64,000 bases of DNA, taken from positions 248,001-312,000 of the forward strand of contig JAQTLL010000004.1 in NCBI GenBank assembly GCA_028714915.1, in the 5' to 3' direction. The translations under genes were made by a program, and so were the position numbers. Position 1 is the stretch's first letter, and the number at the start of each line of letters is the position of its first letter. The notes beneath the pieces were generated by a model, which saw nothing but the letters and a program-made list of their open reading frames with translations, was not told the origin of the DNA and searched no databases. The stretch comes from Sulfuricurvum sp. Lineage in GTDB: Bacteria > Campylobacterota > Campylobacteria > Campylobacterales > Sulfurimonadaceae. Positions 17,824 through 26,675 of this stretch are shown in pieces.

Positions 17824-18867
17824 TTAGTTACCCGTAGAACTTATTTTTTGATTATCACCGCTTTTGGTATCAAGCCAAATGTTAGGTGTCGAACCACCAG
17901 GGGTGAGAAAAATTTTTGCATCTTTGTTTTCTTTAAGGGCATCATTAAATTTGCCTTGCACCTTGATTTGCTCAAGTTTGAGCAATCCCGGTGTAAGTGA
18001 TTGGGCTACGAGATGGTTGGCTTTTGCTTGAGCAATCGCTTCAATAGTGACTGCATTGGCAGTTCCTTGTGCTTCTGTCTCTTTTTTGAACGCTTCTTGT
18101 TTGGCACGTTCGACATCTTGCTGTGCTTTTTCTACTTCTTGTTTGGCGACTTGAACCCGCTCGATTTGATCTTTTACTTTTTGAGGAAGTCCAATCTCAC
18201 GCAGTTGAATCGATTCGAGATCTGCTGGGCCATTTTTCTGACGATTAACATTATCACGAATACCTGCTTCGATTTTTTGGGCGATTGCATTGCGCATAAT
18301 CGGCAATGTTTCTGCATCGTATTGCCCGATAACGTTACGAACAACATCCCGTGCTACAGGGTCGATGATTTTATCTTCCCAGCTAAAGCCCCAGTTAGAG
18401 ATGGTTTGCGCTGCAAGTTGTGCATTAAGGCGATACTGGACTGTCATGTCGATCGATACCGGAAGCCCCCGTTTATCCAAAACCGTGATAGCAGGTTTGA
18501 GCAAAATCCCGTCTCCTGCGGTAGAAGCACGGTCAATCTTGTCGGCATAGTTGATAATACGTACTTTGGTATCAACGATATAAACATTTTGGATAACAGG
18601 GAGGAGGAAATGAAGCCCCGGCATTAATGCGTGATCGCTGTATTTACCGTTAGTGGAGAGGATTCCCCTTTCCCCCTCGTTAATGATAATAAAAGGTTTT
18701 GCCAAAAAGAGGAGTACTGCAAATCCCCCTATCAGCCAAAGCATACCTACTTTTTGCGGATTCATATTAAAATCAATTTTAGGAGGTTTTTTGGGAGTAA
18801 ATCCTCCATCGCTCTTCTTTTCTTCATTTTTTTTCTTATTAAAATAATCGTTCATATCAGTTGCCAC
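17824..18867 (-). CDS. SPFH/Band 7 (HflK/stomatin-like) membrane protein
   Basis: The 347-residue protein has a charged, Lys-rich cytoplasmic N-terminus, one transmembrane segment at about residues 40-58, and an SPFH domain (about 60-230). A long Lys/Glu/Gln coiled coil follows at about 235-285 (VQVAKQEVEKAQQDVERAKQEA), and the tail is disordered. It resembles HflK, which with HflC encloses the FtsH protease, but no hflC lies beside it. A related gene sits next to ilvE in Campylobacter. The start is GTG at 18867, with AAGG 8 bases upstream; an in-frame ATG at 18855 is an alternative. Confidence 0.85.
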   Translation of the reverse strand: MATDMNDYFNKKKNEEKKSDGGFTPKKPPKIDFNMNPQKVGMLWLIGGFAVLLFLAKPFIIINEGERGILSTNGKYSDHALMPGLHFLLPVIQNVYIVDTKVRIINYADKIDRASTAGDGILLKPAITVLDKRGLPVSIDMTVQYRLNAQLAAQTISNWGFSWEDKIIDPVARDVVRNVIGQYDAETLPIMRNAIAQKIEAGIRDNVNRQKNGPADLESIQLREIGLPQKVKDQIERVQVAKQEVEKAQQDVERAKQEAFKKETEAQGTANAVTIEAIAQAKANHLVAQSLTPGLLKLEQIKVQGKFNDALKENKDAKIFLTPGGSTPNIWLDTKSGDNQKISSTGN

Positions 18868-18896
18868 GAGTTGAGCCTTTTTGTTATTTAATAAAC

Positions 18897-18985
18897 ACCA
18901 TCAGAATACATCCTGATTGGCTACGATAATGCTAAGTTTACCCGCAAGGGGCACAATGTCCCTCTGGCAGGAAACTCAGCAACAT
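18897..18985 (+). repeat. Structured repeat element, copy B (ilvE-SPFH gap)
   Basis: Hairpin 1 is ATCAG/CTGAT (18900-18904/18913-18917) with the same loop AATACATC as copy A; the fourth pair has changed from G-C to A-T, a compensatory change. The junction reads GGCTACGATAATG. Hairpin 2 has a base of GCTAAGTTT (18931-18939) with AAACTCAGC (18972-18980), with one A-C mismatch on the plus strand, and a 32-base apical insertion that forms its own small stem. On the minus strand that mismatch is a G-U pair, so the transcribed strand of this copy is uncertain. Both neighbours are transcribed leftward. Confidence 0.6.
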
Positions 18986-18987
18986 TT

Positions 18988-19908
18988 TTAATCTATATAC
19001 GTCAAGTAGTGGTCGTAATCAGGATTTCGACCGTAAACGATGTCAAAATAGCTGCTTTGGAGTTTCTCAGTAATTGGTCCACGTCCTCCTGCACCCAACA
19101 CGCGTGCATCTACTTCACGAACAGGGGTGAGTTCTGCGGCAGTTCCTGTGAGGAATGCTTCATCAGCAACATAAATTTCTTCACGAGTGATTTTTCGACG
19201 AGTTACTTTCATCCCCATTTTTTCTGCCATTTCGATGACCGTTTTTTGGGTGATGGATACGAGAGAGTTATCATTTGGAGGAGTGATAATTTCACCATCT
19301 TTTATCATGAAAAATGACGCTCCGCTAGCTTCCGCGACATAACCTTCATCATCCAGAAGAAGAGCTTCGTCGTATCCCGCTTCTACTGCTTCAAATTTTG
19401 CCATTTGAGAGTTGAGATAGTTGGCGACTGCTTTGGCTTTCCCCATATTGGATTTGTTATTTGGTCGGCTAAATGATGAGATTTTAAGGCGAATACCCCG
19501 CTTCATCCCCTCTTCACCTAAATAGGCTCCCCATTCCCAAGCACAAACGGCAACTTCGACCGGTGCTTCTTTATGATAGATTCCCATAACACCATAGCCT
19601 AGATAGACAATAGGGCGGAGATAGATATTTTCACCCGTAAAATCGTTAGATTTAATGAGATCAATTTGTGCTTGATTGAGTTCTTCAATAGTATAAGGGA
19701 CGGTGATGAGTGTCATTTTGGCCGATTCGATCAGACGTTTTGTGTGGTCGTTTAGACGAAAAATAGCATACCCTTTTGGGGTTTTATACACTTTTGTCCC
19801 CTCGATAGCACCGTTACCGTAGTGGAGCGTGTGAGAAAGGACGTGAATCTTCGCGTCATTCCAAGGTACTAATTTGCCGTTCATCCAAATATTTTTGGCT
19901 TCGTTCAT
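18988..19908 (-). CDS. ilvE: Branched-chain amino acid aminotransferase
   Basis: The PLP enzyme transaminates Leu, Ile and Val. The N-terminus MNEAKNIWMNGKLVPW, the HTLHYGNGAIEGTKVY segment and the PLP-lysine region KAKAVANYLNSQ (Lys near residue 160) are typical. DEALLLDDEGYVAEASGASFF binds the cofactor phosphate region. I start at the ATG at 19908 (306 residues) because GGAG lies 8 bases upstream; the longer frame to 19923 would need a TTG codon inside that ribosome-binding site. Confidence 0.96.
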   Translation of the reverse strand: MNEAKNIWMNGKLVPWNDAKIHVLSHTLHYGNGAIEGTKVYKTPKGYAIFRLNDHTKRLIESAKMTLITVPYTIEELNQAQIDLIKSNDFTGENIYLRPIVYLGYGVMGIYHKEAPVEVAVCAWEWGAYLGEEGMKRGIRLKISSFSRPNNKSNMGKAKAVANYLNSQMAKFEAVEAGYDEALLLDDEGYVAEASGASFFMIKDGEIITPPNDNSLVSITQKTVIEMAEKMGMKVTRRKITREEIYVADEAFLTGTAAELTPVREVDARVLGAGGRGPITEKLQSSYFDIVYGRNPDYDHYLTYID

Positions 19909-19975
19909 ACTGAAAATCTCCAAAATAAAAATTAGATGATTTTAGCGCAGATGCCATTTAACATTGATTAAGAGG

Positions 19976-19981
19976 TATAAT
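19976..19981 (+). promoter_or_regulatory. Probable -10 box for the small periplasmic protein
   Basis: TATAAT lies 22 bases before the chosen ATG at 20003, in the divergent gap next to ilvE. No convincing -35 is visible. Confidence 0.45.
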
Positions 19982-20002
19982 TCTCTAAAAAGAGGTGTTT
20001 TA

Positions 20003-20401
20003 ATGATGTTGCGAATCGTCATATTGTCAATTTTATTGAGCGTATTGAGCTTTGCTGAAACCTCTTCGATGGATACTTTTCGTTCAAAAATTATGACCTC
20101 GGCTGTATCCCTCTATTTTAGTTCAAAAGGATATGGAAAAGTTGAAAATGTGACGGTGGATACAGCAAAAAGAACCCTTAACTTCATTTTGCTTCCTGAG
20201 GGCGAGACACAAAAGCTCACGATTGCAATTGGCTATTATCACACGGAAGTGATTGATAAAGAAGATACGTTAGTCTTGCAAAAAATTCAAACGAACCGTA
20301 TTTGGTTAACGCGCTTTTTTGCAGATCACATGGAAGGGGGGATAAAAGTCCCTCTTGGCGTTGCCTCCAAGGGCTTTAGTGGTCTTTTACTGAATTTGTA
20401 A
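20003..20401 (+). CDS. Small periplasmic protein of unknown function
   Basis: From the ATG at 20003 this encodes 132 residues with a signal peptide (MMLRIVILSILLSVLSFA, cleavage about residue 18). The mature part has an alpha/beta pattern without recognised motifs (VENVTVDTAKRTLNFILLPEGE, TNRIWLTRFFADHM). The start is chosen because AGAGG lies 7 bases upstream; a longer frame to 19964 would spoil the signal peptide and begins before the -10 box. I do not recognise the family. It is convergent with the haemoglobin-like gene, ending 3 bases from it. Confidence 0.7.
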   Translation: MMLRIVILSILLSVLSFAETSSMDTFRSKIMTSAVSLYFSSKGYGKVENVTVDTAKRTLNFILLPEGETQKLTIAIGYYHTEVIDKEDTLVLQKIQTNRIWLTRFFADHMEGGIKVPLGVASKGFSGLLLNL

Positions 20402-20404
20402 TAT

Positions 20405-20851
20405 TTAGAACGTTGGAGTATTAATCATCCAAATAGAGAAAATATCCGTATAGTCCCAAAACGACTGAATATATTCAGGATTAACCCCTTCATTTTCAAG
20501 AACAGGGAGCAAAACGGCATAAAACTCAAGCCATCGGCGACGAGCTTGCTCATCAATACGAAACGGTGCATGACGTCCGACCATACGAGGTTCACCCCGT
20601 GTTTGAGCGAAATAATCGGGTCCTCCGCAGATTTGGATGAAAAAATCAGCCGCATGTTTTTTGGCGGTACTAAAATCTTCTTCGTCATTCACCGGAAATA
20701 AGAAGGCAATATCACTGGTACGGATCATTTCATAATGATCGTCAACCAGTTTTCGGAAGCGTTCTTCACCTACTTGGAAAAAAAATCCCGGATGGGGTTT
20801 CGTAACTGGGGGGCGTATCCCTAAAACACCGTCAGTTATGGTCAAATTCAT
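20405..20851 (-). CDS. Truncated-haemoglobin-like (2/2 globin) protein
   Basis: The 148-residue protein matches the globin family of truncated haemoglobins, closest in pattern to group II: GGPDYFAQTRGEPRMVGRHAPF at about residues 76-97, with the probable proximal haem ligand His94 in the F helix, followed by DEQARRRWLEFY. Such proteins bind O2 or NO and may serve in NO detoxification or oxygen handling in microaerophiles. The N-terminus (about 1-25) is longer than the minimal fold. No reductase or NO-responsive regulator is adjacent. AAGGAATAATA precedes the ATG. Confidence 0.85.
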   Translation of the reverse strand: MNLTITDGVLGIRPPVTKPHPGFFFQVGEERFRKLVDDHYEMIRTSDIAFLFPVNDEEDFSTAKKHAADFFIQICGGPDYFAQTRGEPRMVGRHAPFRIDEQARRRWLEFYAVLLPVLENEGVNPEYIQSFWDYTDIFSIWMINTPTF

Positions 20852-20983
20852 TATTATTCCTTTGGTAAATATGAAGATATTCTAAAACATATCCAACAAA
20901 AAACGCCTTAAAGGGAACCCTTCTTTCTCTTTTTAGGTGATGATTTGTATAATAAAAGAATAATTTACCGATGAGGCTGATGT

Positions 20984-22399
20984 ATGGATGCACATATTTG
21001 GATGGGATCAGAAGAAATCAAACGCGATAATATGCTAGAACGTTTAAGCCCATACAATGGACGGCTTGTGTCACGTTTTTCAGTATGCGATGAGGATGAT
21101 GCTTTACGTGCATTAGAGATTGCTTCAATAGCAGCAAAAAATGCTAAAAAATCTCCTTTGCATCAACGATGCGCATGGTTACTGGATGTTGCTTCAAAAC
21201 TTAAAGAAGAGAGAGAAGTATTTGCAAAAGTACTGTGTGATGAGGTAGGAAAACCGATTGCCTATGCCCGTATCGAAGTGGATCGCTGTATTGAAACAAT
21301 TACTCTCTCTGCCGAAACAATGCGGATGCTGCATGGAGAGACAATTATCACCGACGCAATGCCAAGCGGACGTAAAGCGCATGCGTATTGGCGTAGAGAG
21401 CCGTGTGGAGTTGTGGTAGCGATTACCCCGTTTAATTTTCCGCTTAATCTTGTTGCCCATAAACTCGCTCCTGCATTGGTAGCAGGGAATTCCGTGGTGC
21501 TAAAACCAACCCCAGAAGCTCCTCTTTGTGCCTACAAGCTGGCAAAACTTTTTATTGAAAGCCCCTATGCAACGAAAGATGCACTGAGTGTCATTTACGG
21601 TGATGCCCAAGTGGGAAGTGCGTTGGTGGGAAGTGATATTCCCCGTGTGATTAGTTTTACAGGTTCCGTTGGGGTAGGAAATATCATTACCAAAAGTGCA
21701 GGGATTAAAAAAGTTTCTTTAGAGCTTGGGGGCAATGCTGCGACGTACATTGACGACAGTGCTGATTTGGATTATGCCGCATCACGTTGTGCCATCGGAG
21801 CGTTTGTCAACTCAGGTCAGGTGTGTATCTCACTTCAGCGTATTTATGTAGATAGCTCGATTTATGATGAATTTGCTGTTCGGATAGCAGAGGCGACATC
21901 CACATTGGTTGTCGGTTCTCCCTATAATGAAGATACTTTTCTAGGGCCGCTTATCAATGATGAAGCAGCACTGCGGGCAATGAGTTGGGTAGAAAGCGCC
22001 ATTGCAGAAGGTGCACGTACATTGACGCCGCCACGCTGTGAGGAACGTATTTTTTATCCGTGTGTAATGGCGGATGTGACTGAAAAGATGAAAATTGTCT
22101 GCGAAGAGGTTTTTGCCCCAATCGTGAGCTTGGTTCGGGTAGATGGAATTGATGATGCAATACAGCGGATGAATAACTCACCGTACGGATTGCAGTTTTC
22201 TGTGTTTACGAACAATTTGGCACATGCGACCCAAGCGATAGAAGAACTCGATGCAGGGGGTGTTGTGATTAACGATATGCCTACTCTTCGTTTTGACATT
22301 CAGCCCTATGGCGGAGTGAAACTCAGTGGTGTCGGGCGTGAAGGTCCACGTTTCGCCATCGAAGAAATGACAGAGATTAAATCAATCGTAATTTTATAA
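20984..22399 (+). CDS. NAD(P)-dependent aldehyde dehydrogenase
   Basis: This 471-residue protein is a member of the aldehyde dehydrogenase superfamily. The segments PFNFPLNLVAHKLAPAL and the FTGSVGVGN cofactor loop are present. The catalytic Glu is in LELGGNAA, the nucleophilic Cys in NSGQVCISLQR, and the C-terminal EEVFAPIV is also conserved. The substrate cannot be told; lactaldehyde, succinate semialdehyde or glyceraldehyde 3-phosphate are possible in this clade. bcp follows 13 bases later, so the two may share a transcript and serve detoxification. Confidence 0.92.
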   Translation: MDAHIWMGSEEIKRDNMLERLSPYNGRLVSRFSVCDEDDALRALEIASIAAKNAKKSPLHQRCAWLLDVASKLKEEREVFAKVLCDEVGKPIAYARIEVDRCIETITLSAETMRMLHGETIITDAMPSGRKAHAYWRREPCGVVVAITPFNFPLNLVAHKLAPALVAGNSVVLKPTPEAPLCAYKLAKLFIESPYATKDALSVIYGDAQVGSALVGSDIPRVISFTGSVGVGNIITKSAGIKKVSLELGGNAATYIDDSADLDYAASRCAIGAFVNSGQVCISLQRIYVDSSIYDEFAVRIAEATSTLVVGSPYNEDTFLGPLINDEAALRAMSWVESAIAEGARTLTPPRCEERIFYPCVMADVTEKMKIVCEEVFAPIVSLVRVDGIDDAIQRMNNSPYGLQFSVFTNNLAHATQAIEELDAGGVVINDMPTLRFDIQPYGGVKLSGVGREGPRFAIEEMTEIKSIVIL

Positions 22400-22412
22400 A
22401 AAAGGCAAATAA

Positions 22413-22880
22413 ATGTTAGAATTAGAAAGTACCGCCCCCGATTTTTGTTTAAGTAACCAAGATGACGTAGAGATTTGTTTACGCGATTTGCGTGGAAAAT
22501 GGATTGTCCTCTATTTTTACCCCAAAGATTCTACTCCCGGATGTACGACTGAAGCATGTGAGTTTACCGCGTCTGTGGATGAGTATGATGATATGGGAGC
22601 TATTGTTTTGGGTGTGAGTGCTGACAGCACCAAAGCTCACCGTAATTTCATCGAGAAACAAAATCTAGGTATTACTTTGCTCAGTGATCCGACAACGGTG
22701 ATGATGCAAAGTTACGGTGTATGGGCAATGAAAAAAAACTATGGCAAAGAATATATGGGAATTGTCCGCTCAACGTATATCATCGATCCAAAAGGGGTTG
22801 TAAAAGCGGTATGGACGAATGTCAAAGTAAAAGATCATGTACTGAAAGTCAAAGAAGAGTTGGTGAGATTACAAGGATAA
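22413..22880 (+). CDS. bcp: Thioredoxin-dependent peroxiredoxin (Bcp/PrxQ)
   Basis: The 155-residue protein is an atypical two-Cys peroxiredoxin that reduces hydroperoxides using thioredoxin. The peroxidatic Cys44 is in the motif TPGCTTEAC, and Cys49, five residues later, is the usual resolving cysteine of PrxQ. The conserved Arg is in GIVRSTYIIDPKG. It starts 13 bases after the aldehyde dehydrogenase gene. Electrons would come from the thioredoxin system encoded near 11.4-12.9 kb. Confidence 0.96.
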   Translation: MLELESTAPDFCLSNQDDVEICLRDLRGKWIVLYFYPKDSTPGCTTEACEFTASVDEYDDMGAIVLGVSADSTKAHRNFIEKQNLGITLLSDPTTVMMQSYGVWAMKKNYGKEYMGIVRSTYIIDPKGVVKAVWTNVKVKDHVLKVKEELVRLQG

Positions 22881-22887
22881 TAAAATT

Positions 22888-22916
22888 CGTCATACCGTGC
22901 TTGACACGGTATGACG
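22888..22916. repeat. Perfect 12-bp palindrome between convergent genes
   Basis: CGTCATACCGTG (22888-22899) and CACGGTATGACG (22905-22916) form a perfect 12-pair stem with loop CTTGA. It lies 7 bases after the bcp stop and 10 bases before the end of the porin gene, so it could act as a shared transcription end. No T-run follows on the plus strand. Sequence and form resemble the GTCATACCGG-CTTGA-CCGGTAT class of small dispersed palindromes seen in many proteobacterial genomes. Confidence 0.65.
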
Positions 22917-22926
22917 ACGGAAAAGG

Positions 22927-24465
22927 TTAGAATTTATAACGAATGTAGGCACGAATGTCTTGAGCATGATCAACAACTTGGCTACTAACCGTTGATCCGT
23001 ATGCTCTAGCTTGATCCATACTCATCGGAGTTCCGCTTGTACTTCCAAAGAATCCATTGCTTCCACTATAATCATAATTTATATAGGTATAACGAAGTTG
23101 GAAGGTTAGAATATCATCGACTAATGGTTCTGTAAAATAGAGTTCGTATGCATCTCCGCGAGCTGCAATTTTCGATCCGATTAAAGTATCTTCGCCGTAG
23201 GTGATTGGACGCCAGTATTGTGAACCATGGTTAAACTCTGCTCCCCATCGACCCTCATCACTGATAAGCGATGGAAATTGTGTCCCGATCCAGTAGCTAT
23301 AACCTGTCTGACTATCGGTTGAACCGAGCATTCCGCCCTTTCCATTCGCATAAGGATCGGTTTTTGACATTGCACCACTTACAAAAATGGTTGTGTCATC
23401 CAGAAAATCACTCCACTTATCACCGATACCATTTGCCATTACAAATGCAGTCGCAGTATGGAGACCGCCAACTGTTTTCATACTGTAATCTACCCCAGGA
23501 TTAGCAAGATCAATTAAATTATTTGCATACGTATACTGCATTCCAACACTGTATTGTTTGTCATCATAGGGGACAAGGATAAGTCCTGCCATATCAATAT
23601 TATTAGTGACTGATTTTTCACCTGCATACGGAGCTGAAGATCCCATTCGTGGTTCTGCTTCACTCATCCCGCGTCCTGCACAGAGTTTGAAATATGAGCC
23701 ATCGAGCCCAGTAATCTCTTCCATTCCAAATTTGGCACTGGCACCGTCAAACTCTACATTGACAGTGTGGGCAAGGGGTGAAGAAGCTTTGACATCATCA
23801 CGAAGGTTGATAAGGTGTCCCTCGGTGGAGGGGCGGCGACCGATACTGACTGTCCATGGAACATCAAGTCCTGCGAGCTTATTGTCTTGATAAAAGAAGT
23901 ATGCCGAGCGGACACGAAGGGTATCATTGTACGCTGCCTCACTGCTGATCCAGTCAAAGCCTTCCATACCTGAAGACGCAGTCGTTGCAGCACGTTGCCC
24001 AAACGTTTTATTATAAGCAAGCTGTCCGGTGAAGCTGAGCTTTTTTGTTGCCGCATAATTCATATTGAGCCACAAGCGGTTACTAAATAAAGCATCATTT
24101 TTTTGTTTGCTTCCATCGGCCATTTTATATTGAAGGTTATCAACGCTGGTTCGGAAATCGACGCCGAATTTGAGATTATTTCCATTCGTTTTTCTATTGA
24201 TATTACTTAGCTGATCTTTGATGTCATCAATTTCTTTAGCAACATCCGCATTGGAAGTGACAACTGTTTTATCAACAGGGGCTGCAATAATGGTTGTTTT
24301 TTGAGCAGATTCGGCTTTTTGGGCTTTGAGTGTGTTTAGCTCTGCTTTGAGAGCTGCCATCTCTTTTTCCATTTTATCAAACCGTTGCATGAGGGTATCA
24401 TCGGCTATCGCCGCAGTAGAGAGGAGAGCTGCAGCGACGATGGATCCTAAAAACCGTTGTTTCAT
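22927..24465 (-). CDS. Outer-membrane porin-like protein, DUF3373 family
   Basis: The 512-residue protein has a signal peptide (residues 1-21, ending TAAIADD), a short coiled coil at about 24-52 (MEKEMAALKAELNTLKAQ), a linker, and then a long region of alternating amphipathic strands with aromatic girdles, ending in the outer-membrane sorting residue Phe (YIRYKF). It matches the DUF3373 family of Campylobacterota, regarded as beta-barrel porins with an N-terminal coiled coil. The substrate is unknown. AGGAGT precedes the start. Transcribed leftward, convergent with bcp. Confidence 0.85.
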   Translation of the reverse strand: MKQRFLGSIVAAALLSTAAIADDTLMQRFDKMEKEMAALKAELNTLKAQKAESAQKTTIIAAPVDKTVVTSNADVAKEIDDIKDQLSNINRKTNGNNLKFGVDFRTSVDNLQYKMADGSKQKNDALFSNRLWLNMNYAATKKLSFTGQLAYNKTFGQRAATTASSGMEGFDWISSEAAYNDTLRVRSAYFFYQDNKLAGLDVPWTVSIGRRPSTEGHLINLRDDVKASSPLAHTVNVEFDGASAKFGMEEITGLDGSYFKLCAGRGMSEAEPRMGSSAPYAGEKSVTNNIDMAGLILVPYDDKQYSVGMQYTYANNLIDLANPGVDYSMKTVGGLHTATAFVMANGIGDKWSDFLDDTTIFVSGAMSKTDPYANGKGGMLGSTDSQTGYSYWIGTQFPSLISDEGRWGAEFNHGSQYWRPITYGEDTLIGSKIAARGDAYELYFTEPLVDDILTFQLRYTYINYDYSGSNGFFGSTSGTPMSMDQARAYGSTVSSQVVDHAQDIRAYIRYKF

Positions 24466-24787
24466 TTCGACTCCTTAAGTCTTTGTTTGGGTATACCTGA
24501 ATTTAATGCTCGTGCATTGCTGTTGATGATATTAGCAAAAATTATATAAAAGCAATTTGAAAGCATTTATATTTCGTGATAAAAGTGTGACGAAACTGCA
24601 AATAATAGTAAATACAGCTAATATTAAGAGGATTCCAAGTAGAATTCGCCCGATTTTCTCTCCTCTTAATGACGTGAGTAAAAATTCGCAAGCGCTTCAA
24701 ATGTTCTCGTGCATCCGATGTTTCGTCGGCTCTGTTGATGATCGCCCAAGTAAACGAAGAACAAATATTTTAATACAGGAGTTACTC
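24466..24787 (+). promoter_or_regulatory. Long leader region of rpsB with two hairpins
   Basis: This 322-base stretch has no convincing gene. Its left part holds the start region of the leftward porin gene. The right part should contain the rpsB promoter and leader. ATTAAGAGGA (24623-24632) can pair perfectly with TCCTCTTAAT (24661-24670), and CCGATG/CGTCGG (24715-24720/24724-24729) forms a second hairpin with a UUU loop and one G-U pair. Such leaders often serve autoregulation of rpsB by S2; this is inference. Confidence 0.5.
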
Positions 24788-25561
24788 ATGGTAACTATGA
24801 AAGACCTTTTAGAGTGCGGTGTACATTTCGGTCACCAAACACGTCGTTGGAATCCAAAGATGAAAAAATACATTTTTGGTGTTCGTAAAAACATCTATAT
24901 TATCGATCTACAAAAAACATTGCGTTTTTTCCGTAGCGCATATCAGCAAGTTCTTGATGCTGCGGCTGAGGGACAAACGGTTCTTTTCGTAGGAACAAAA
25001 AAACAAGCACGTGTAGCCATCCGTGATGCAGCACTTTCATGTGGTATGCCATACGTTGACAACCGCTGGTTGGGTGGAATGTTGACAAACTTCCCAACAA
25101 TCCAAAAATCAATCCGTAAGCTTGAAATCATCGAAGAGATGCAAGCAAACGGTCAAATGGGTCTTTTAACAAAAAAAGAAGCGTTGATGATGGGTCGTCA
25201 AAAAGATAAACTGATCGCATACCTTGGCGGTATCCGTAACATGAAAACATTGCCGGATATGATGTTCGTTATTGATGCAGTAAAAGAAAATATTGCAGTT
25301 CTTGAAGCGCGTCACCTCGGTATCCGTGTTGTTGCCCCTCTTGATACCAACTGTGATCCGGACGTAATCGACATTCCCATCCCTGGAAATGACGATGCTA
25401 TCCGTTCAATTCAACTTTTCTGTAAAGAAATGGCAGAAGCGATCAATGAAGGTAAAGCACTTCGTAACGGCGGAAACGACGAAGAAGTAACTGAAGAAGA
25501 GATGGCTCCGGAAGCAGCGGCTGTTGAAGCACCTGTTGCAGTAGCAGCAGAAGAAGCGTAA
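24788..25561 (+). CDS. rpsB: 30S ribosomal protein S2
   Basis: From the ATG at 24788 the protein has 257 residues and begins [25 protein letters not shown], the S2 signature. AGGAG lies 6 bases upstream; the longer frame to 24557 is not used, since its extra 77 residues have no resemblance to S2 and cover the leader hairpins. The C-terminus has an acidic and Ala/Val-rich tail ([22 protein letters not shown] part). S2 binds late to the 30S subunit. tsf follows after 2 bases. Confidence 0.98.
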   Translation: MVTMKDLLECGVHFGHQTRRWNPKMKKYIFGVRKNIYIIDLQKTLRFFRSAYQQVLDAAAEGQTVLFVGTKKQARVAIRDAALSCGMPYVDNRWLGGMLTNFPTIQKSIRKLEIIEEMQANGQMGLLTKKEALMMGRQKDKLIAYLGGIRNMKTLPDMMFVIDAVKENIAVLEARHLGIRVVAPLDTNCDPDVIDIPIPGNDDAIRSIQLFCKEMAEAINEGKALRNGGNDEEVTEEEMAPEAAAVEAPVAVAAEEA

Positions 25562-25563
25562 TC

Positions 25564-26631
25564 ATGGCAGACGTAACAGCAGCAATGGTCAAAGACCTTC
25601 GTACGGCGACTGATGCGCCTATGATGGATTGTAAAAAAGCACTTACTGAGTGTGATGGCGACATGGAAAAAGCAAAAGAGTTTTTGCGTGACCGTGGTAT
25701 GGCACAAACCGCTAAAAAAGCGGATCGTGTAGCAGCAGAGGGACTTTTGGGTCTTAAAGTTTCTGAAACGTTTACGTCTGCTTCTTTGGTAGAAATTAAC
25801 TCTGAAACTGATTTTGTTGCAAAAAATGACGGCTTTATCGCTCTTGTCGGCAATACAGCCGCACACGTCTTTACAACGGGTGTCAGTTCAGTAGAAGAAT
25901 TGAATGAAACATCGTATGAAACAGGAACTTTTTCAGAGTACTTTACCTCTCAAGTTGCTCGTATCGGTGAAAAAATTGTAACTCGTCGTTTCGTAACTCT
26001 CAATGCAGGAGAAAATGGATGTGTAAACGGTTATGTTCATACAAACGGCCGTGTCGGTGTTTTGGTAGCAATCACATGTGATTCTCAAAAAACAGCGGAT
26101 GCATTGGCTCCAATGGTACGTAACATTGCGATGCACGCATCTGCAATGAAACCTACAACTATGAGTTATAATGATTTTGATCCTGTATATGTTCAAGAAG
26201 AAACAATTGGTCGTATCGAAGCGATCAAAACAGAGAACGAAGAGCTTGCACGTTTGAAAAAACCTCTCAAAAATGTTCCTCAGTATATTTCTATGTCCCA
26301 GTTGACTCCTGAAGTTATGGCTGCGGCTGAAGAAGTGATCAAAGCGAAGTTGCTAGCAGATGGCAAACCTGAAAAAATTTGGGCAAACATCATCCCTGGA
26401 CAATTGGCTCGTTTCGTAGCAGACAATACAACTTTGGATAAAGAACTTGCATTGTTGGATCAAAACTACGTTATGGACGATTCTATGACCGTAGCGCAAG
26501 CACTGACAAAAGAAGCTGCCGCTCACGGCGGTACAGCTAGCATCGTTGAATTCGTTAAATACGAAGTAGGCGAAGGCTTAGAGAAAAAAGTCGATAACTT
26601 CGCAGAAGAAGTCGCTGCTCAAATGGCGTAA
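25564..26631 (+). CDS. tsf: Elongation factor Ts
   Basis: This 355-residue protein is the nucleotide-exchange factor for EF-Tu. The N-terminal UBA-like domain has [19 protein letters not shown] and the core motif is SETDFVAKN (residues about 79-87), which inserts into EF-Tu. The length is that of the long Campylobacterota form, with an extended dimerisation/core region. It is co-transcribed with rpsB. A small AAACC/GGTTT hairpin and then repeat copy C with a strong terminator follow its stop. Confidence 0.98.
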   Translation: MADVTAAMVKDLRTATDAPMMDCKKALTECDGDMEKAKEFLRDRGMAQTAKKADRVAAEGLLGLKVSETFTSASLVEINSETDFVAKNDGFIALVGNTAAHVFTTGVSSVEELNETSYETGTFSEYFTSQVARIGEKIVTRRFVTLNAGENGCVNGYVHTNGRVGVLVAITCDSQKTADALAPMVRNIAMHASAMKPTTMSYNDFDPVYVQEETIGRIEAIKTENEELARLKKPLKNVPQYISMSQLTPEVMAAAEEVIKAKLLADGKPEKIWANIIPGQLARFVADNTTLDKELALLDQNYVMDDSMTVAQALTKEAAAHGGTASIVEFVKYEVGEGLEKKVDNFAEEVAAQMA

Positions 26632-26675
26632 ATAAACCTTCGGTTTGATTTACACCATTTTCGCTTTTCATTATT

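Noticed and set aside
24557..24787. 77-residue N-terminal extension of S2
   Set aside because: It has no resemblance to S2, covers the leader hairpins and lacks a ribosome-binding site, while AGGAG sits 6 bases before the ATG at 24788.
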